The position numbers and the translations under genes were made by a program. Below are positions 17,421 through 26,173 of a stretch of DNA of 64,000 nt, piece after piece. Positions within the stretch are counted from its first letter, which is position 1. Each line of letters opens with the position of its first letter. Where the stretch lies: contig NZ_JBFBVU010000022.1 in the NCBI RefSeq assembly GCF_040689105.1, positions 3,750 through 67,749 of the forward strand, written 5' to 3'. Source of the DNA: Meridianimarinicoccus marinus (GTDB lineage: Bacteria; Pseudomonadota; Alphaproteobacteria; Rhodobacterales; Rhodobacteraceae). A model generated the notes under the pieces. It was not told the DNA's origin and did no database searches. It was given only the letters and a program-made list of their open reading frames with translations.

Positions 17421-18567
17421 GGTTTTCGCCTGCCTGATGCTGCTGACCTGCCCCGCCGTGGCGCAGGATGTGGCGGCCATCGCCTATCTTGGGCTTGAGG
17501 ACGATCCGTATTACGAACCGCAACCGGTCTATACCGGGCTGTCCCTGCGCGACCGCGAACGCCCGCTGGATGGCGCGCGGCTGGGCGTGCGGGACTCGCG
17601 GGTTCTGGGCCGGGCGCTTGGCGTGAAATTCGAGTTGATCGAGGTTCTGGCCACGCCGGAGGGCTTTACGGACGTACTGTCGGATCTCAAGGCAACCCAG
17701 CCGCTGGCCATCCTTATCGATCTGCCCGCCAAACTGATGGCACAGGCCGTGGCCGAAACCGGGTCCGATGACCTGCTGATCAACATCCGCGATGGATCTG
17801 ACCGCTGGCGCGGGCCGGATTGCGCGCCGCATCTGCTGCACACCGCACCGTCGGATGCCATGCGCAGCGACGCGCTGGCCCAATACTTGCGGTCGCGCGG
17901 CTGGGACGACGTGCTGCTGGTTCATGGCCCGACCGAGGCCGACATCGCACAAGCCGCCACCGCCCGGACATCTGCTGCAAAGTTCGGCCTGAAGATCGTG
18001 GACCAGCGCGCCTTCGAACTGACCAACGATCCCCGCCGCCGCAACAAGAGCAACATCGCCCTGCTCACCGGCGGCGCCCGCTACGACACGGTCTGGCTGA
18101 TCGACGACCAGGGCGATTTCGGCCGCTACCTGCCCTATGCCACCTACGCCCCGCGCCCGGTGATCGGGTCCGAGGGACTGGGCCCGCACGCCTGGCACTG
18201 GACCTTCGAACGCTACGGAGCCCCGCAGCTCAACCAGCGGTTCCGGCGGGTGGCGGATCGCGACATGAGCTCCGACGACTGGGCCGCCTGGGTGGCCACC
18301 AAGGTCATCGCGGAAGCGGTGGTCGGGGCCGGTACAGCCGATCGCGGCGCCGTCCATCGGGCGCTGCGGGCTCCGGAACTGTCGGTGGACCTTTACAAGG
18401 GCGTGCGCGGCAACTTCCGCGACTGGGACGGCCAATTGCGTCAGCCGATCCTGCTGGCAACCCAGAACGCGGTGATCGCGGTCGCCCCCATCGACGGCTT
18501 CGAACACCAGTTCGACACGCTGGACACGCTGGGGCCGGACAGGGATGACAGCACATGCAAGCGGTGA
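17410..18567 (+). CDS. ABC transporter periplasmic binding protein, PQQ-dehydrogenase-associated type
   Basis: 385 residues with a short signal peptide (cleavage near AVAQDV). The sequence has the type I periplasmic binding fold of the branched-chain amino acid receptor group: YLRSRGWDDVLLVHG, then a long linker, then a second lobe with ATKVIAEAVVG. This variant is known from PQQ-dependent alcohol dehydrogenase gene clusters. It starts inside the preceding propeller gene. The ligand is unknown; an alcohol, its acid product, or a cofactor or metal complex are all possible. Confidence 0.8.
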   Translation: MIARVFACLMLLTCPAVAQDVAAIAYLGLEDDPYYEPQPVYTGLSLRDRERPLDGARLGVRDSRVLGRALGVKFELIEVLATPEGFTDVLSDLKATQPLAILIDLPAKLMAQAVAETGSDDLLINIRDGSDRWRGPDCAPHLLHTAPSDAMRSDALAQYLRSRGWDDVLLVHGPTEADIAQAATARTSAAKFGLKIVDQRAFELTNDPRRRNKSNIALLTGGARYDTVWLIDDQGDFGRYLPYATYAPRPVIGSEGLGPHAWHWTFERYGAPQLNQRFRRVADRDMSSDDWAAWVATKVIAEAVVGAGTADRGAVHRALRAPELSVDLYKGVRGNFRDWDGQLRQPILLATQNAVIAVAPIDGFEHQFDTLDTLGPDRDDSTCKR

Positions 18568-18631
18568 CCGCCCTGCCGTCCCCTGACGGCACCGGCCCCA
18601 ACTCCGCCACGGGCCTGGTCCGCATACGGCC

Positions 18632-19447
18632 ATGGGCCGAGCAAACCGGCTGTCGCGCCTCAGACCGGGGGCGCTGTCGGTGAAATGGGCCGGGGATCGT
18701 TCCGGCGCCCTGCCGGTCACGGCCATCTCCATCGCGGCCATGGTGGCTGGCTGGTGGGTCCTGGCGCTGCTCAATGGCGATCCCTCCGTGCTGCCCGGAC
18801 CCGGCGTCGTGCTGCCCCTGGCCTGGCACGAGCTGACCCAGGGCGACCTGATCTATCATCTGGCGGTCACCCTGCGCCGGGTGGCATTGGCGTTCCTGAT
18901 CGCCATGTCGGTCGGCGGCGCCATCGGCCTGCTGATGGGCAGCAGCCGGGGCATCGACCGCTGGCTCGACCCCTGGCTGATTGCCTTTCTGAACCTGCCT
19001 GCTCTGGTCACCATCGTGCTGTGCTATCTCTGGATCGGGCTGAACGAGGCCGCGGCGGTCACCGCGGTGGCCATCAACAAGATCCCCACCGTGGTCATCA
19101 CCATCCGCGAGGGCACCCGCGCGCTGGACCGCCAGTTGACCGATGTCGCCACCGTCTTCCGGATGAGCCGCCGGGCAAGGTTGCGCCATGTCATCGCGCC
19201 GCAACTGGGCCCCTATATCGCCTCGGCCGGGCGGTCTGGGATCTCGCTGATCTGGAAGATCGTGCTGGTGGTCGAGTTTCTGGGACGCAGCGACGGCATC
19301 GGCTTCAAGCTGCACCTCTATTTCCAACTTTTCCGGGTTGATATGGTACTGGCCTATGCGCTCAGCTTCGTCATCGTCATGCTTCTGATCGAGGCGCTGA
19401 TCCTGCGGCCGTGGGAGGCGCGCGCGACGCGCTGGCGGCGTCCATGA
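18632..19447 (+). CDS. ABC transporter permease (NitT/TauT type)
   Basis: 271 residues with about six hydrophobic segments. The EAA-like cytoplasmic loop of binding-protein-dependent permeases is visible around DVATVFRMSRRARLRHVIAPQLGPY, which is typical of nitrate/taurine-type permeases. It lies 64 bases after the binding protein gene and overlaps the ATPase gene by ATGA. The pairing of a branched-chain-type receptor with a NitT/TauT-type permease is a hybrid arrangement. Confidence 0.87.
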   Translation: MGRANRLSRLRPGALSVKWAGDRSGALPVTAISIAAMVAGWWVLALLNGDPSVLPGPGVVLPLAWHELTQGDLIYHLAVTLRRVALAFLIAMSVGGAIGLLMGSSRGIDRWLDPWLIAFLNLPALVTIVLCYLWIGLNEAAAVTAVAINKIPTVVITIREGTRALDRQLTDVATVFRMSRRARLRHVIAPQLGPYIASAGRSGISLIWKIVLVVEFLGRSDGIGFKLHLYFQLFRVDMVLAYALSFVIVMLLIEALILRPWEARATRWRRP

Positions 19448-20043
19448 TTTCCGTTGCCATCGAAAACAAGCGCATAGGCGAAACACAGGTGCTGGGCCCC
19501 ATCGCCCTTGAGATCGCCGCCGGCGAGACCCTGGCCGTCGTCGGGCCCTCGGGCGTCGGCAAGACAACCCTGCTGCGGATCCTGGCCGGGCTGGACCGCG
19601 ATTTTACCGGGCGGGTGGACGCGCCAGCGCGCCGCGCGATGGTGTTTCAGGAACCTGCGCTGCTGCCCTGGCGCAGCGCACTTGACAACCTGACACTGGT
19701 GGCCGGGGTGAACACGGCCACTGCCCGCGCGGCCCTGGGCGAGGTCGGACTGGGCGGACTTGCGGACCGCTTCCCGGGCCAGATGTCGCTGGGCCAGCAG
19801 CGGCGCCTGTCGCTGGCGCGGGCGTTCGCGGCGGCCCCGGAGGTCTTGCTTATGGATGAGCCCTTCGTCTCGTTGGATGCCGCGTTGGTGGACGAGATGC
19901 TGGCGCTGACCGAACGCCTGCTGGCTGCCCGCACAATCGCCACAGTCTTTGTCACTCATTCCATGGCCGAGGCCACGCGGTTGGCCACCCGGATCGTTCG
20001 CCTCAAGGGACACCCTGCCATGCTGGACCCGTCGCCGGCCTGA
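19444..20043 (+). CDS. ABC transporter ATP-binding protein
   Basis: 199 residues; the start overlaps the permease stop. Walker A GPSGVGKTT, Q-loop FQEPALLPW, signature MSLGQQRR, Walker B VLLMDEP and the switch His in VFVTHS are all intact, so it should be active despite being some 40-60 residues shorter than usual NitT/TauT ATPases, with no C-terminal extension. It completes the three-part transporter of the PQQ locus. Confidence 0.9.
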   Translation: MISVAIENKRIGETQVLGPIALEIAAGETLAVVGPSGVGKTTLLRILAGLDRDFTGRVDAPARRAMVFQEPALLPWRSALDNLTLVAGVNTATARAALGEVGLGGLADRFPGQMSLGQQRRLSLARAFAAAPEVLLMDEPFVSLDAALVDEMLALTERLLAARTIATVFVTHSMAEATRLATRIVRLKGHPAMLDPSPA

Positions 20044-20199
20044 CAGTCCCGCGCAGTCTCGGCCCGGTGGCGTCCCGGCAAAGCCGACAGGCCGGCACCG
20101 AAGGCACATCGAAGAGTTGAACGATTGCCAAAGACCTGCTTTTCATTTCCGCGCTGCACCATACCCTGTGCAAAAGTGCCCTTTGGAGATGTTCCACAA

Positions 20200-21009
20200 A
20201 TGCCCCCTGTTGATCCTGTCCCCGTGCAACGGCGTCTTGCGCGCCTTCGACCTGCGGCGGCCATCGCTATTGTCACCCTGCTTGCCGCTGTTGGCCTTGC
20301 GGGTCCCACCTGGGCGCAGATCGATCCCTCGGGCATGCTGGCCGAGAACCTGAATGTGACCGGCCGGGGCTGGGCGCAATTGACCGAATGGCGCGAGATG
20401 GGCCAGTTTCTGCTTGCGCTGCTGGAAGTCACCGTGATGACCGCCGCCGTCGCCTACCATCCCGCCAACCGTGCTGAAGGCCGCAAGGGCGCCGCATTTC
20501 AACTTACCGGAACGCTGTTCGTCTATGCCCTGATCGGCATGGTTGTCGGATTCCTTGTCATGCACCACGGCGCCATCATCGGCTTCGTGATCTTCGGCAT
20601 CGGCGGACTGCTGCGGTTCCGCACCGATGTGGACACCATGTCGGACACCATGCGCCTGATCCTTGTGACGCTGATCGGGCTCTGTGTCGGGCTGGATCTG
20701 CCGGTCATGGCCGTCATCACCACCGCCAGTGCCTGGGCGATCATGTATCTTTTCGGCGGCGTACCCCGACATGTGATCGAGATCAAGTTCGCCGACAAGC
20801 ACAACATCCCGCAGGCCCGCGCCGATCTGGCAACGGGGCTCGAAGCTTCGGGCTACCGGATCTCGGACATACGCAAATCCAAGGCCAAGCACACGTTCGC
20901 CTTCGTCGTGGTGGGGGCCAAAGGCGCGTCCCAGGACAGGCTGGTTCACGCAATGATGGATCTGGAATCCGCGAAACCCGGTCTGATATCTGACTGGCAC
21001 CTCGCGTGA
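20200..21009 (+). CDS. MgtC/DUF4956-like membrane protein
   Basis: 269 residues from the ATG at 20200, which has GGAG 11 bases upstream; the longer frame begins at a TTG and is not supported. After a cleavable-looking N-terminus (ending GPTWAQ) come four or five membrane segments with the conserved-looking block IGGLLRFRTDVDTMSDTMRL, then ILVTLIGLCVGLDLP, and a soluble C-terminal domain of about 80 residues with an ACT-like pattern. This recalls DUF4956 proteins (which have an IVRFRTP-type block) and MgtC. It opens a run of five exported or membrane genes; role unknown. Confidence 0.6.
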   Translation: MPPVDPVPVQRRLARLRPAAAIAIVTLLAAVGLAGPTWAQIDPSGMLAENLNVTGRGWAQLTEWREMGQFLLALLEVTVMTAAVAYHPANRAEGRKGAAFQLTGTLFVYALIGMVVGFLVMHHGAIIGFVIFGIGGLLRFRTDVDTMSDTMRLILVTLIGLCVGLDLPVMAVITTASAWAIMYLFGGVPRHVIEIKFADKHNIPQARADLATGLEASGYRISDIRKSKAKHTFAFVVVGAKGASQDRLVHAMMDLESAKPGLISDWHLA

Positions 21010-21022
21010 CGCGGCCCGCATC

Positions 21023-21916
21023 ATGAGGGGCCATCGCCGATGGGCCGTTCTGGGTGCCCTGTGCGCGGCAGGGATCGCGGGCCATGCCGGGGCCGATTGC
21101 GGCACGCCCTCGGTGCGGTTTCTGGACAGCGAAAAGATCGCCAGGACCGGCAAGGGCTATGCCGAACCCTCGGGCCTGTCGTTGGCTGGCGACGGGGAGG
21201 GGCTTCTGAGCGTCAGCGACGATACGGCGGCGATCTTCCGTCTGCGGCCGGATGGCGGTTTCGGGACACGCCATGACATCGCGCTGGCCAAGCCCGACCT
21301 TGAGGGCGTCGCCTGGGACATGGTCCGCAATCGCATCCTGACCGTGAACGAGGGTGCGGCCGAAATCCTCGTGACCGACCCGCACTCCTGGGTCAGCAAA
21401 GCGTTTCCGCTGTCAAAGATGCAGGGCTATCCGGCGGTCGAACAAGTTTTTGCCACCTCTGACCCCAATGACCTTCTGGAAGGCATCGCCGTCGATCCGG
21501 CCCGCGACCTGATCTTCGTGCTGAAGGAGAAGCGGCCCAGACTGCTTCTTGAGATATCCCCCGACCTGACAGAGATTTTGCGCGCCACGGAACTGACCCC
21601 GGCGCTTGGCTTTGTCGATGACGATCAGGGCGACTGGCCGCTGGATGTCTCGGGTGTTAGCGTGGACGGGCCGACGGGTTGCCTGTGGATCGTCAGCGAC
21701 CGGGGCCAGCGGCTGTTTCTGTTCGATCCCGCCGGCGACAGCCCGGCCCGCAGTTTTGCGCTTGGCTGGCTGAAAGACAAGAAACCGCAGCCCCTGCCCC
21801 ATGCCGAGGGCATTGCACATGACCCGGCCACCGATCGCCTGATGATCGTGAACGACGACGGCAAGGCCTCGCGTCTGTTTACCTTCGAGGTACTCAGGGG
21901 CGGTGCCCCCGACTAG
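21023..21916 (+). CDS. SdiA-regulated / phytase-like beta-propeller protein, exported
   Basis: 297 residues with a signal peptide (cleavage near GHAGADC). Propeller-type repeats are visible (PSGLSLAGDGEGLLSVSD, LEGVAWD, LEGIAVDPARDLIFVLKE, HAEGIAHDPATDRLMIVND), the pattern of the SdiA-regulated and esterase-like phytase families. Family members are periplasmic or surface proteins of uncertain activity. It begins 13 bases after the MgtC/DUF4956-like gene, so the two are probably co-transcribed. Confidence 0.75.
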   Translation: MRGHRRWAVLGALCAAGIAGHAGADCGTPSVRFLDSEKIARTGKGYAEPSGLSLAGDGEGLLSVSDDTAAIFRLRPDGGFGTRHDIALAKPDLEGVAWDMVRNRILTVNEGAAEILVTDPHSWVSKAFPLSKMQGYPAVEQVFATSDPNDLLEGIAVDPARDLIFVLKEKRPRLLLEISPDLTEILRATELTPALGFVDDDQGDWPLDVSGVSVDGPTGCLWIVSDRGQRLFLFDPAGDSPARSFALGWLKDKKPQPLPHAEGIAHDPATDRLMIVNDDGKASRLFTFEVLRGGAPD

Positions 21917-22020
21917 GTCGGACAAGCACAGCCAGAAAACCGGTGGACGGATGCGCCCCGGTGGTTAGTCTGGACACCAGCGAAAACAGCATTGCGCGCC
22001 CATGGCGCGAGAGGATCGAG

Positions 22021-22689
22021 ATGAGTTCAGACACCCGACGCAAACCCGTATTCGGCCTTGCGCTGGTCGCAAGCCTGTTGCTTGGGGCCCCCGCCATGGC
22101 CTCGGATTACACCGCGCGCAACGGCGGGCCGAGCAGCAAGCAGATGCTGGAACGCTCTAGCGGCCCGGCCGACGGGCTGGCCTTCTTCCGCCCGGTCATG
22201 TCCGGTGTGCTTTACCGGGCCGGGTTCCACGGCGGCGACAAGGCCCGCACCGGCCTGAATTCCGCGCAACGCGATGCGCTGTGCGAGGCCGGGTTCTCGG
22301 GCGCGCGCTATATCGATTTCGGCAAGAACACCACCTATGGCACCACCCAGTGCGGCGGCCAGAGCATGGTCTATGAAGGGGGCCGATCGACCCGAACCGC
22401 CGACCTCATGCAGCAGATCCACGCCTCGATCAAAAACCCGGCGTCCGGCCCGGTCCTGGTGCACTGCATGTGGGGGGTGCATTCCTCGGGCGCGGTGTCG
22501 GCCATGGCGCTGGTGCAGTTCTGCGGCTGGAGCGAGGAGCGTGCCAAGAAATACTGGGACGAAGCGCGCAACGGCGCCGGCTGCTCGGGCGGGTGTTCGC
22601 AATGGATCGACGCGCATTTCGCAAAGTTCAAGGTGGATCCGTCGCTGAAGATCTCCAGCGCCGAACAGGCCGCCATTTGCCCCAAATAG
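22021..22689 (+). CDS. Exported dual-specificity-phosphatase-like protein lacking the catalytic Arg
   Basis: 222 residues from the ATG at 22021, preceded by a GAGAGGA site; a signal peptide ends near PAMASD. The P-loop of protein tyrosine/dual-specificity phosphatases, HCxxGxxR(S/T), appears here as HCMWGVHSS (about 148-156): the Cys and Gly are kept, but the Arg position holds Ser. The residue that binds phosphate and stabilises the transition state is therefore missing. It may be a pseudophosphatase that binds a phosphorylated ligand, or use another Arg. Several Cys in the C-terminal part (GCSGGCS) suggest disulfides. The kinase-like gene follows after 11 bases. Confidence 0.65.
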   Translation: MSSDTRRKPVFGLALVASLLLGAPAMASDYTARNGGPSSKQMLERSSGPADGLAFFRPVMSGVLYRAGFHGGDKARTGLNSAQRDALCEAGFSGARYIDFGKNTTYGTTQCGGQSMVYEGGRSTRTADLMQQIHASIKNPASGPVLVHCMWGVHSSGAVSAMALVQFCGWSEERAKKYWDEARNGAGCSGGCSQWIDAHFAKFKVDPSLKISSAEQAAICPK

Positions 22690-22700
22690 GACGTCACCTG

Positions 22701-24140
22701 ATGCATAGAAACCTGATCCCCGGCCTTGCCGGCCTGGTTCTGATGGCCGGGGCGGCGCAGGCCTCGGACGCGGTGGTGGGCGAAGCTACGACCTTTACCA
22801 GCCCCAACGGTGTGAGCGAACATTGCGTGCGGATCGCGCCGATCCCCGGCGGCACTTACAGCAAGCATGATGCCAAGGAAGAAGCCGACTATTGCGCCAT
22901 CGACTTCTATGCCGCCGACGTCGCCCTTTGCCCCAAGACCTGGAGCACCAGCCCCGGCATGATGGTCTATGACGTCAGCGAAGGCGCCTATGCCGGAAAT
23001 CGTGCGGAATTCGAGCGTAATGCCTGCAAGGAAGGAAAATCGGCCAAGGATCTGGCCGCCGACGATCTGGCCAAGTTCAAATCGACCATGAACGCCAAGG
23101 GCACCAGTGGCACCTTCGCGCCGTCCTCGCTGCTGTATTACCATTTCTCCCGCTACTTCGACGCGACGGTGATCGTGCCGGTGGCGGTCTGGCGCAGCAT
23201 GGACGCGAAGATGCACCAGACCGAGGTCGCCGATCCGGGCCTCGCGCTGTCGGGCAGCCGGTCCAGCGGGCGGATGAACCACGCTGGCTGGCAGGTCTTC
23301 GCCGCCGCCGATCGCAACCCGTCCAGCTACAGCCCGACAGACGAGTTGTTCACCGCCGACCGCAGTCAGATCTACGGTGTGCTGCTGTCCAGCCCCGGCC
23401 ATCGCTATGGATCCGAGATCAACGGCACCCGCAAGTCCGGCTGGGGCAAGGGCCAGAACGAGGATTTCCAGCAGACCCCCGCATTCCTCGCCCTGCGTTC
23501 GGATCTGCCCCTGGACGAGGCCATCGCGCACGGTCTGCACGAAGGCCGCAAAGATCGCCAGATCGCCCGTGATCTGGGCGATGACGGGACCCCGCAGCAG
23601 ATGGTTTACTGGATGACCGAGTTGAGCGAGATCGTTCTGCTGGACTTTGTCTTCAGCCAGCAGGATCGCGTCGGCAACATCGACTTCACACCGTATTACT
23701 ACTGGACCGAGGCGGGAGAGGTTCAAACCGAGAAGGCCAAGCATCACGAAGCCGGCGACGGCGACGTGCCCGCCGACGCCCTGCTGCTGCGCCGTACCAA
23801 CCTGAACGACAACGACGCGGGCGGGCGGGTGCAATACGCCAATTTCGCCAAATCCACACAGATGCTGGAAAAGCTGCGCCATTTCGGGCCGGACACCTAT
23901 CGCAAGCTGATCGCGCTGGACGCCGATCTTCAGGCACAGGGGCCGCTGTATCAATGGGTGGCCACCTCGGTCGGGCTGGACGCCGGACAGGTATCGCAGA
24001 TCGTGAAGAACACCACGCTGGCGGCGGGCATCCTGCGGAAAAGCTGTACCGAGGGGAAGCTCACCTTCGATCTGGATCCGGAAACCTATTTCCTGACCGG
24101 CACCGCAGAAGCAGTCCCGGTGCCCTGCGATGGGGGGTAA
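22701..24140 (+). CDS. Exported kinase-fold protein (Fam20/HipA/PI3K-like catalytic motif)
   Basis: 479 residues with a signal peptide (cleavage near AQASDA). Around residue 315 the sequence LLDFVFSQQDRVGNIDF follows the catalytic loop of the Fam20/HipA/PI3K-like kinase group (LDxxxxxxDRxxxN), with Asp as base and Asn as metal ligand. A later NDNDAG (about 370) could be the DFG-equivalent metal-binding Asp. Before it, SLLYYHFSRYFDATVIVPVAVWR resembles the N-lobe/hinge of such kinases. Paired Cys in the N-terminal part fit a periplasmic location. Substrate unknown; the match is by motif only, without a search. Overlaps the phosphoesterase gene by 11 bases. Confidence 0.6.
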   Translation: MHRNLIPGLAGLVLMAGAAQASDAVVGEATTFTSPNGVSEHCVRIAPIPGGTYSKHDAKEEADYCAIDFYAADVALCPKTWSTSPGMMVYDVSEGAYAGNRAEFERNACKEGKSAKDLAADDLAKFKSTMNAKGTSGTFAPSSLLYYHFSRYFDATVIVPVAVWRSMDAKMHQTEVADPGLALSGSRSSGRMNHAGWQVFAAADRNPSSYSPTDELFTADRSQIYGVLLSSPGHRYGSEINGTRKSGWGKGQNEDFQQTPAFLALRSDLPLDEAIAHGLHEGRKDRQIARDLGDDGTPQQMVYWMTELSEIVLLDFVFSQQDRVGNIDFTPYYYWTEAGEVQTEKAKHHEAGDGDVPADALLLRRTNLNDNDAGGRVQYANFAKSTQMLEKLRHFGPDTYRKLIALDADLQAQGPLYQWVATSVGLDAGQVSQIVKNTTLAAGILRKSCTEGKLTFDLDPETYFLTGTAEAVPVPCDGG

Positions 24141-25065
24141 ACTTCTTGGCGCGGCCCTGCTGTTTCTGACCCTGCTGGCCAGTCCGGCGGCGGCGTTGCG
24201 GGTGGTGGTGATCTCCGATCTCAACGGCTCCTATGGCTCGACCACCTATTCCAGCCGGGTGCCCGCTGCTGTTCAACAGATCATTGCCCTGAACCCCGAT
24301 CTGGTCATTGCCACCGGCGACATGGTCGCCGGTCAACGCTCGCCAGCCCTGAGCACCGATCAGGTGCGCGCCATGTGGGCAGGGTTCCACCGTGTGGTCA
24401 GCGATCCGCTGGCACAGGCGGGCATCCCTCTGGCGGTCACTCCCGGCAATCACGACGCCTCGGCCTACGGCGGGTTCGAGGCTGAACGGCGGATTTATGG
24501 CGAGCAATGGCGCGCCCGCAAACCCAAGCTGCGCTATCTCGACGATGCGGATTACCCGTTCTTCTACGCCTTCGAGATGGAGGGCGTGCGCTTCGTCTCG
24601 CTGGATGCCACCACCCTCGGCCCCTTGCGCGGCGATCAGATGGCGCGACTGTCCAAGGTCGTGGACGGGAAGGAACCTGCCGTCACCTTCAGCCACCTGC
24701 CCCTGTGGCCCTTCGCCCAGAAGCGCGAGCGCGAGATCATCGGCGATCCAATGCTGGAGGCGCTATATAACAAGCTGGGCGTCGATCTGCACCTGTCGGG
24801 CCACCATCACGCCTATTATCCGGGCTGGAAGGACGGCGTGGCCTATATCTCGCAGGCTTGTCTGGGTGGTGGCGCGCGGGTGTTGATCGGCGACAGCGCT
24901 CGCAGCACGCCCAGCTTCACGGTGCTGGAGATCGGCCGAAAGGAGTTGCGCTCGGTTACGGCCTACACCGGCGCGGGGTTTCAGACACCGCTGAACCCGG
25001 CCAGCCTGCCTGCGCAGATCGTCTCGCCTCAGGCCACCCTCAAGCGTCTTGACCTTGTGAAGTGA
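24130..25065 (+). CDS. Exported calcineurin-like metallophosphoesterase
   Basis: 311 residues with a signal peptide (cleavage near PAAALRV). Motifs in order: SDLNGS (about 29), GDMVAG (about 63), GNHD (about 106), SHLP (about 187) and GHHH (about 224). The first motif normally reads DxH; here the His is Asn, which should alter one metal site, as in some purple-acid-phosphatase-like members. It starts inside the kinase-like gene, so a kinase and a phosphatase are made together and exported together. Confidence 0.85.
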   Translation: MGGKLLGAALLFLTLLASPAAALRVVVISDLNGSYGSTTYSSRVPAAVQQIIALNPDLVIATGDMVAGQRSPALSTDQVRAMWAGFHRVVSDPLAQAGIPLAVTPGNHDASAYGGFEAERRIYGEQWRARKPKLRYLDDADYPFFYAFEMEGVRFVSLDATTLGPLRGDQMARLSKVVDGKEPAVTFSHLPLWPFAQKREREIIGDPMLEALYNKLGVDLHLSGHHHAYYPGWKDGVAYISQACLGGGARVLIGDSARSTPSFTVLEIGRKELRSVTAYTGAGFQTPLNPASLPAQIVSPQATLKRLDLVK

Positions 25066-25144
25066 CGGGGACCGCGCATTGGTCCGAATGGCCCGGCGTC
25101 TTGAACGGACGCCGCATGACCCTGGACATGAAAAGGACGCCTAC

Positions 25145-26146
25145 GTGACAAACCACCGTGCAACATCGACCCAACCCGACACAGCCTTTGACGCGATCCA
25201 GGTCGGCAACGGCGCGCTGACGGCCCGCATTCTGCCCTATGGCGCGACACTTCAGGATCTGAGGCTTGAGGGCACGCCCCATGCGCTTGTGCTGGGCCAC
25301 CCGACGGCCCGGGACTATGTGGACAGCACCGCCTATTTCGGCGCTGTCGTGGGGCGCTGTGCGAACCGGATTGCCAACGGTCGCTACGACCTGGAAGGCA
25401 AGACCTGTCACACACCGCGCAATTTCCTGGATCGTCACACGCTGCACGGCGGCGGCAACAGCATCGAACGCATGGTGTGGCAGGTGGTATCCCGCACCGA
25501 GACCGAAGTGTCGCTGCACCTGCACCTGCCCGATGGTCACGAAGGCTTTGGCGGCAATCTCGATCTGCGCCTGACCTACCGCATCCTGCCGCCCGCCGTG
25601 CTGAGTTTCGAGCTGACCGCCACCACCGACAGCGCGTCCCTGTGCAACATCGCGCCGCATTGGTATTTCAACCTCGACGGTACGGGCCCAATTTGCGATC
25701 ACAGGCTGTCCGTCGTGGCCCGGCACTACCTGCCCGTCGATCAGGAGTTGATCCCGACCGGAGAGATCGCCCCGGTCGCAGGTACACCGTTCGATTTCCA
25801 GACCGCGCGCGCCGTCGGCGATGTCCTGTACGATCACAACTTCTGCCTGTCGGACGGCCCCCAGCCCTGTCGTGAGGTGGCCCGTCTGACCGGGCCGATG
25901 TCGGGCATCACCCTTACCCTGTCGACGACCGAGCCGGGACTGCAGGTGTATTCCGGCGCCTATCTGGATGAAACGGAACGGTCGACCCTCAATGGCCAGC
26001 CCTATACGCCTTTCACCGGCATCGCGCTGGAACCGCAGGGGTGGCCGGATGCCCCCAACCAACCTGGATTTCCCTCGGTCGTGCTGAGGCAGGGAGAGAC
26101 CTATCGGCACGTGTCCACCTTTGCCTTCAGCCGCGCGGACGGCTGA
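25145..26146 (+). CDS. Aldose 1-epimerase (galactose mutarotase family)
   Basis: 333 residues from a GTG at 25145 with AAAGGA upstream; the longer frame adds 22 atypical residues. Family motifs: GRCANRIANGRY near residue 65, LHGG with the first conserved His, PHWYFNLDG with the catalytic His, and the late Glu in ALEPQGWPDAPNQ. The enzyme interconverts alpha and beta anomers of hexoses. No signal peptide is seen, so it is cytoplasmic. Convergent with the SUMF1-like gene; 27 bases separate the stops. Confidence 0.88.
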   Translation: MTNHRATSTQPDTAFDAIQVGNGALTARILPYGATLQDLRLEGTPHALVLGHPTARDYVDSTAYFGAVVGRCANRIANGRYDLEGKTCHTPRNFLDRHTLHGGGNSIERMVWQVVSRTETEVSLHLHLPDGHEGFGGNLDLRLTYRILPPAVLSFELTATTDSASLCNIAPHWYFNLDGTGPICDHRLSVVARHYLPVDQELIPTGEIAPVAGTPFDFQTARAVGDVLYDHNFCLSDGPQPCREVARLTGPMSGITLTLSTTEPGLQVYSGAYLDETERSTLNGQPYTPFTGIALEPQGWPDAPNQPGFPSVVLRQGETYRHVSTFAFSRADG

Positions 26147-26173
26147 TCCGACCCGCCCAGCACCTGCTTGCCG

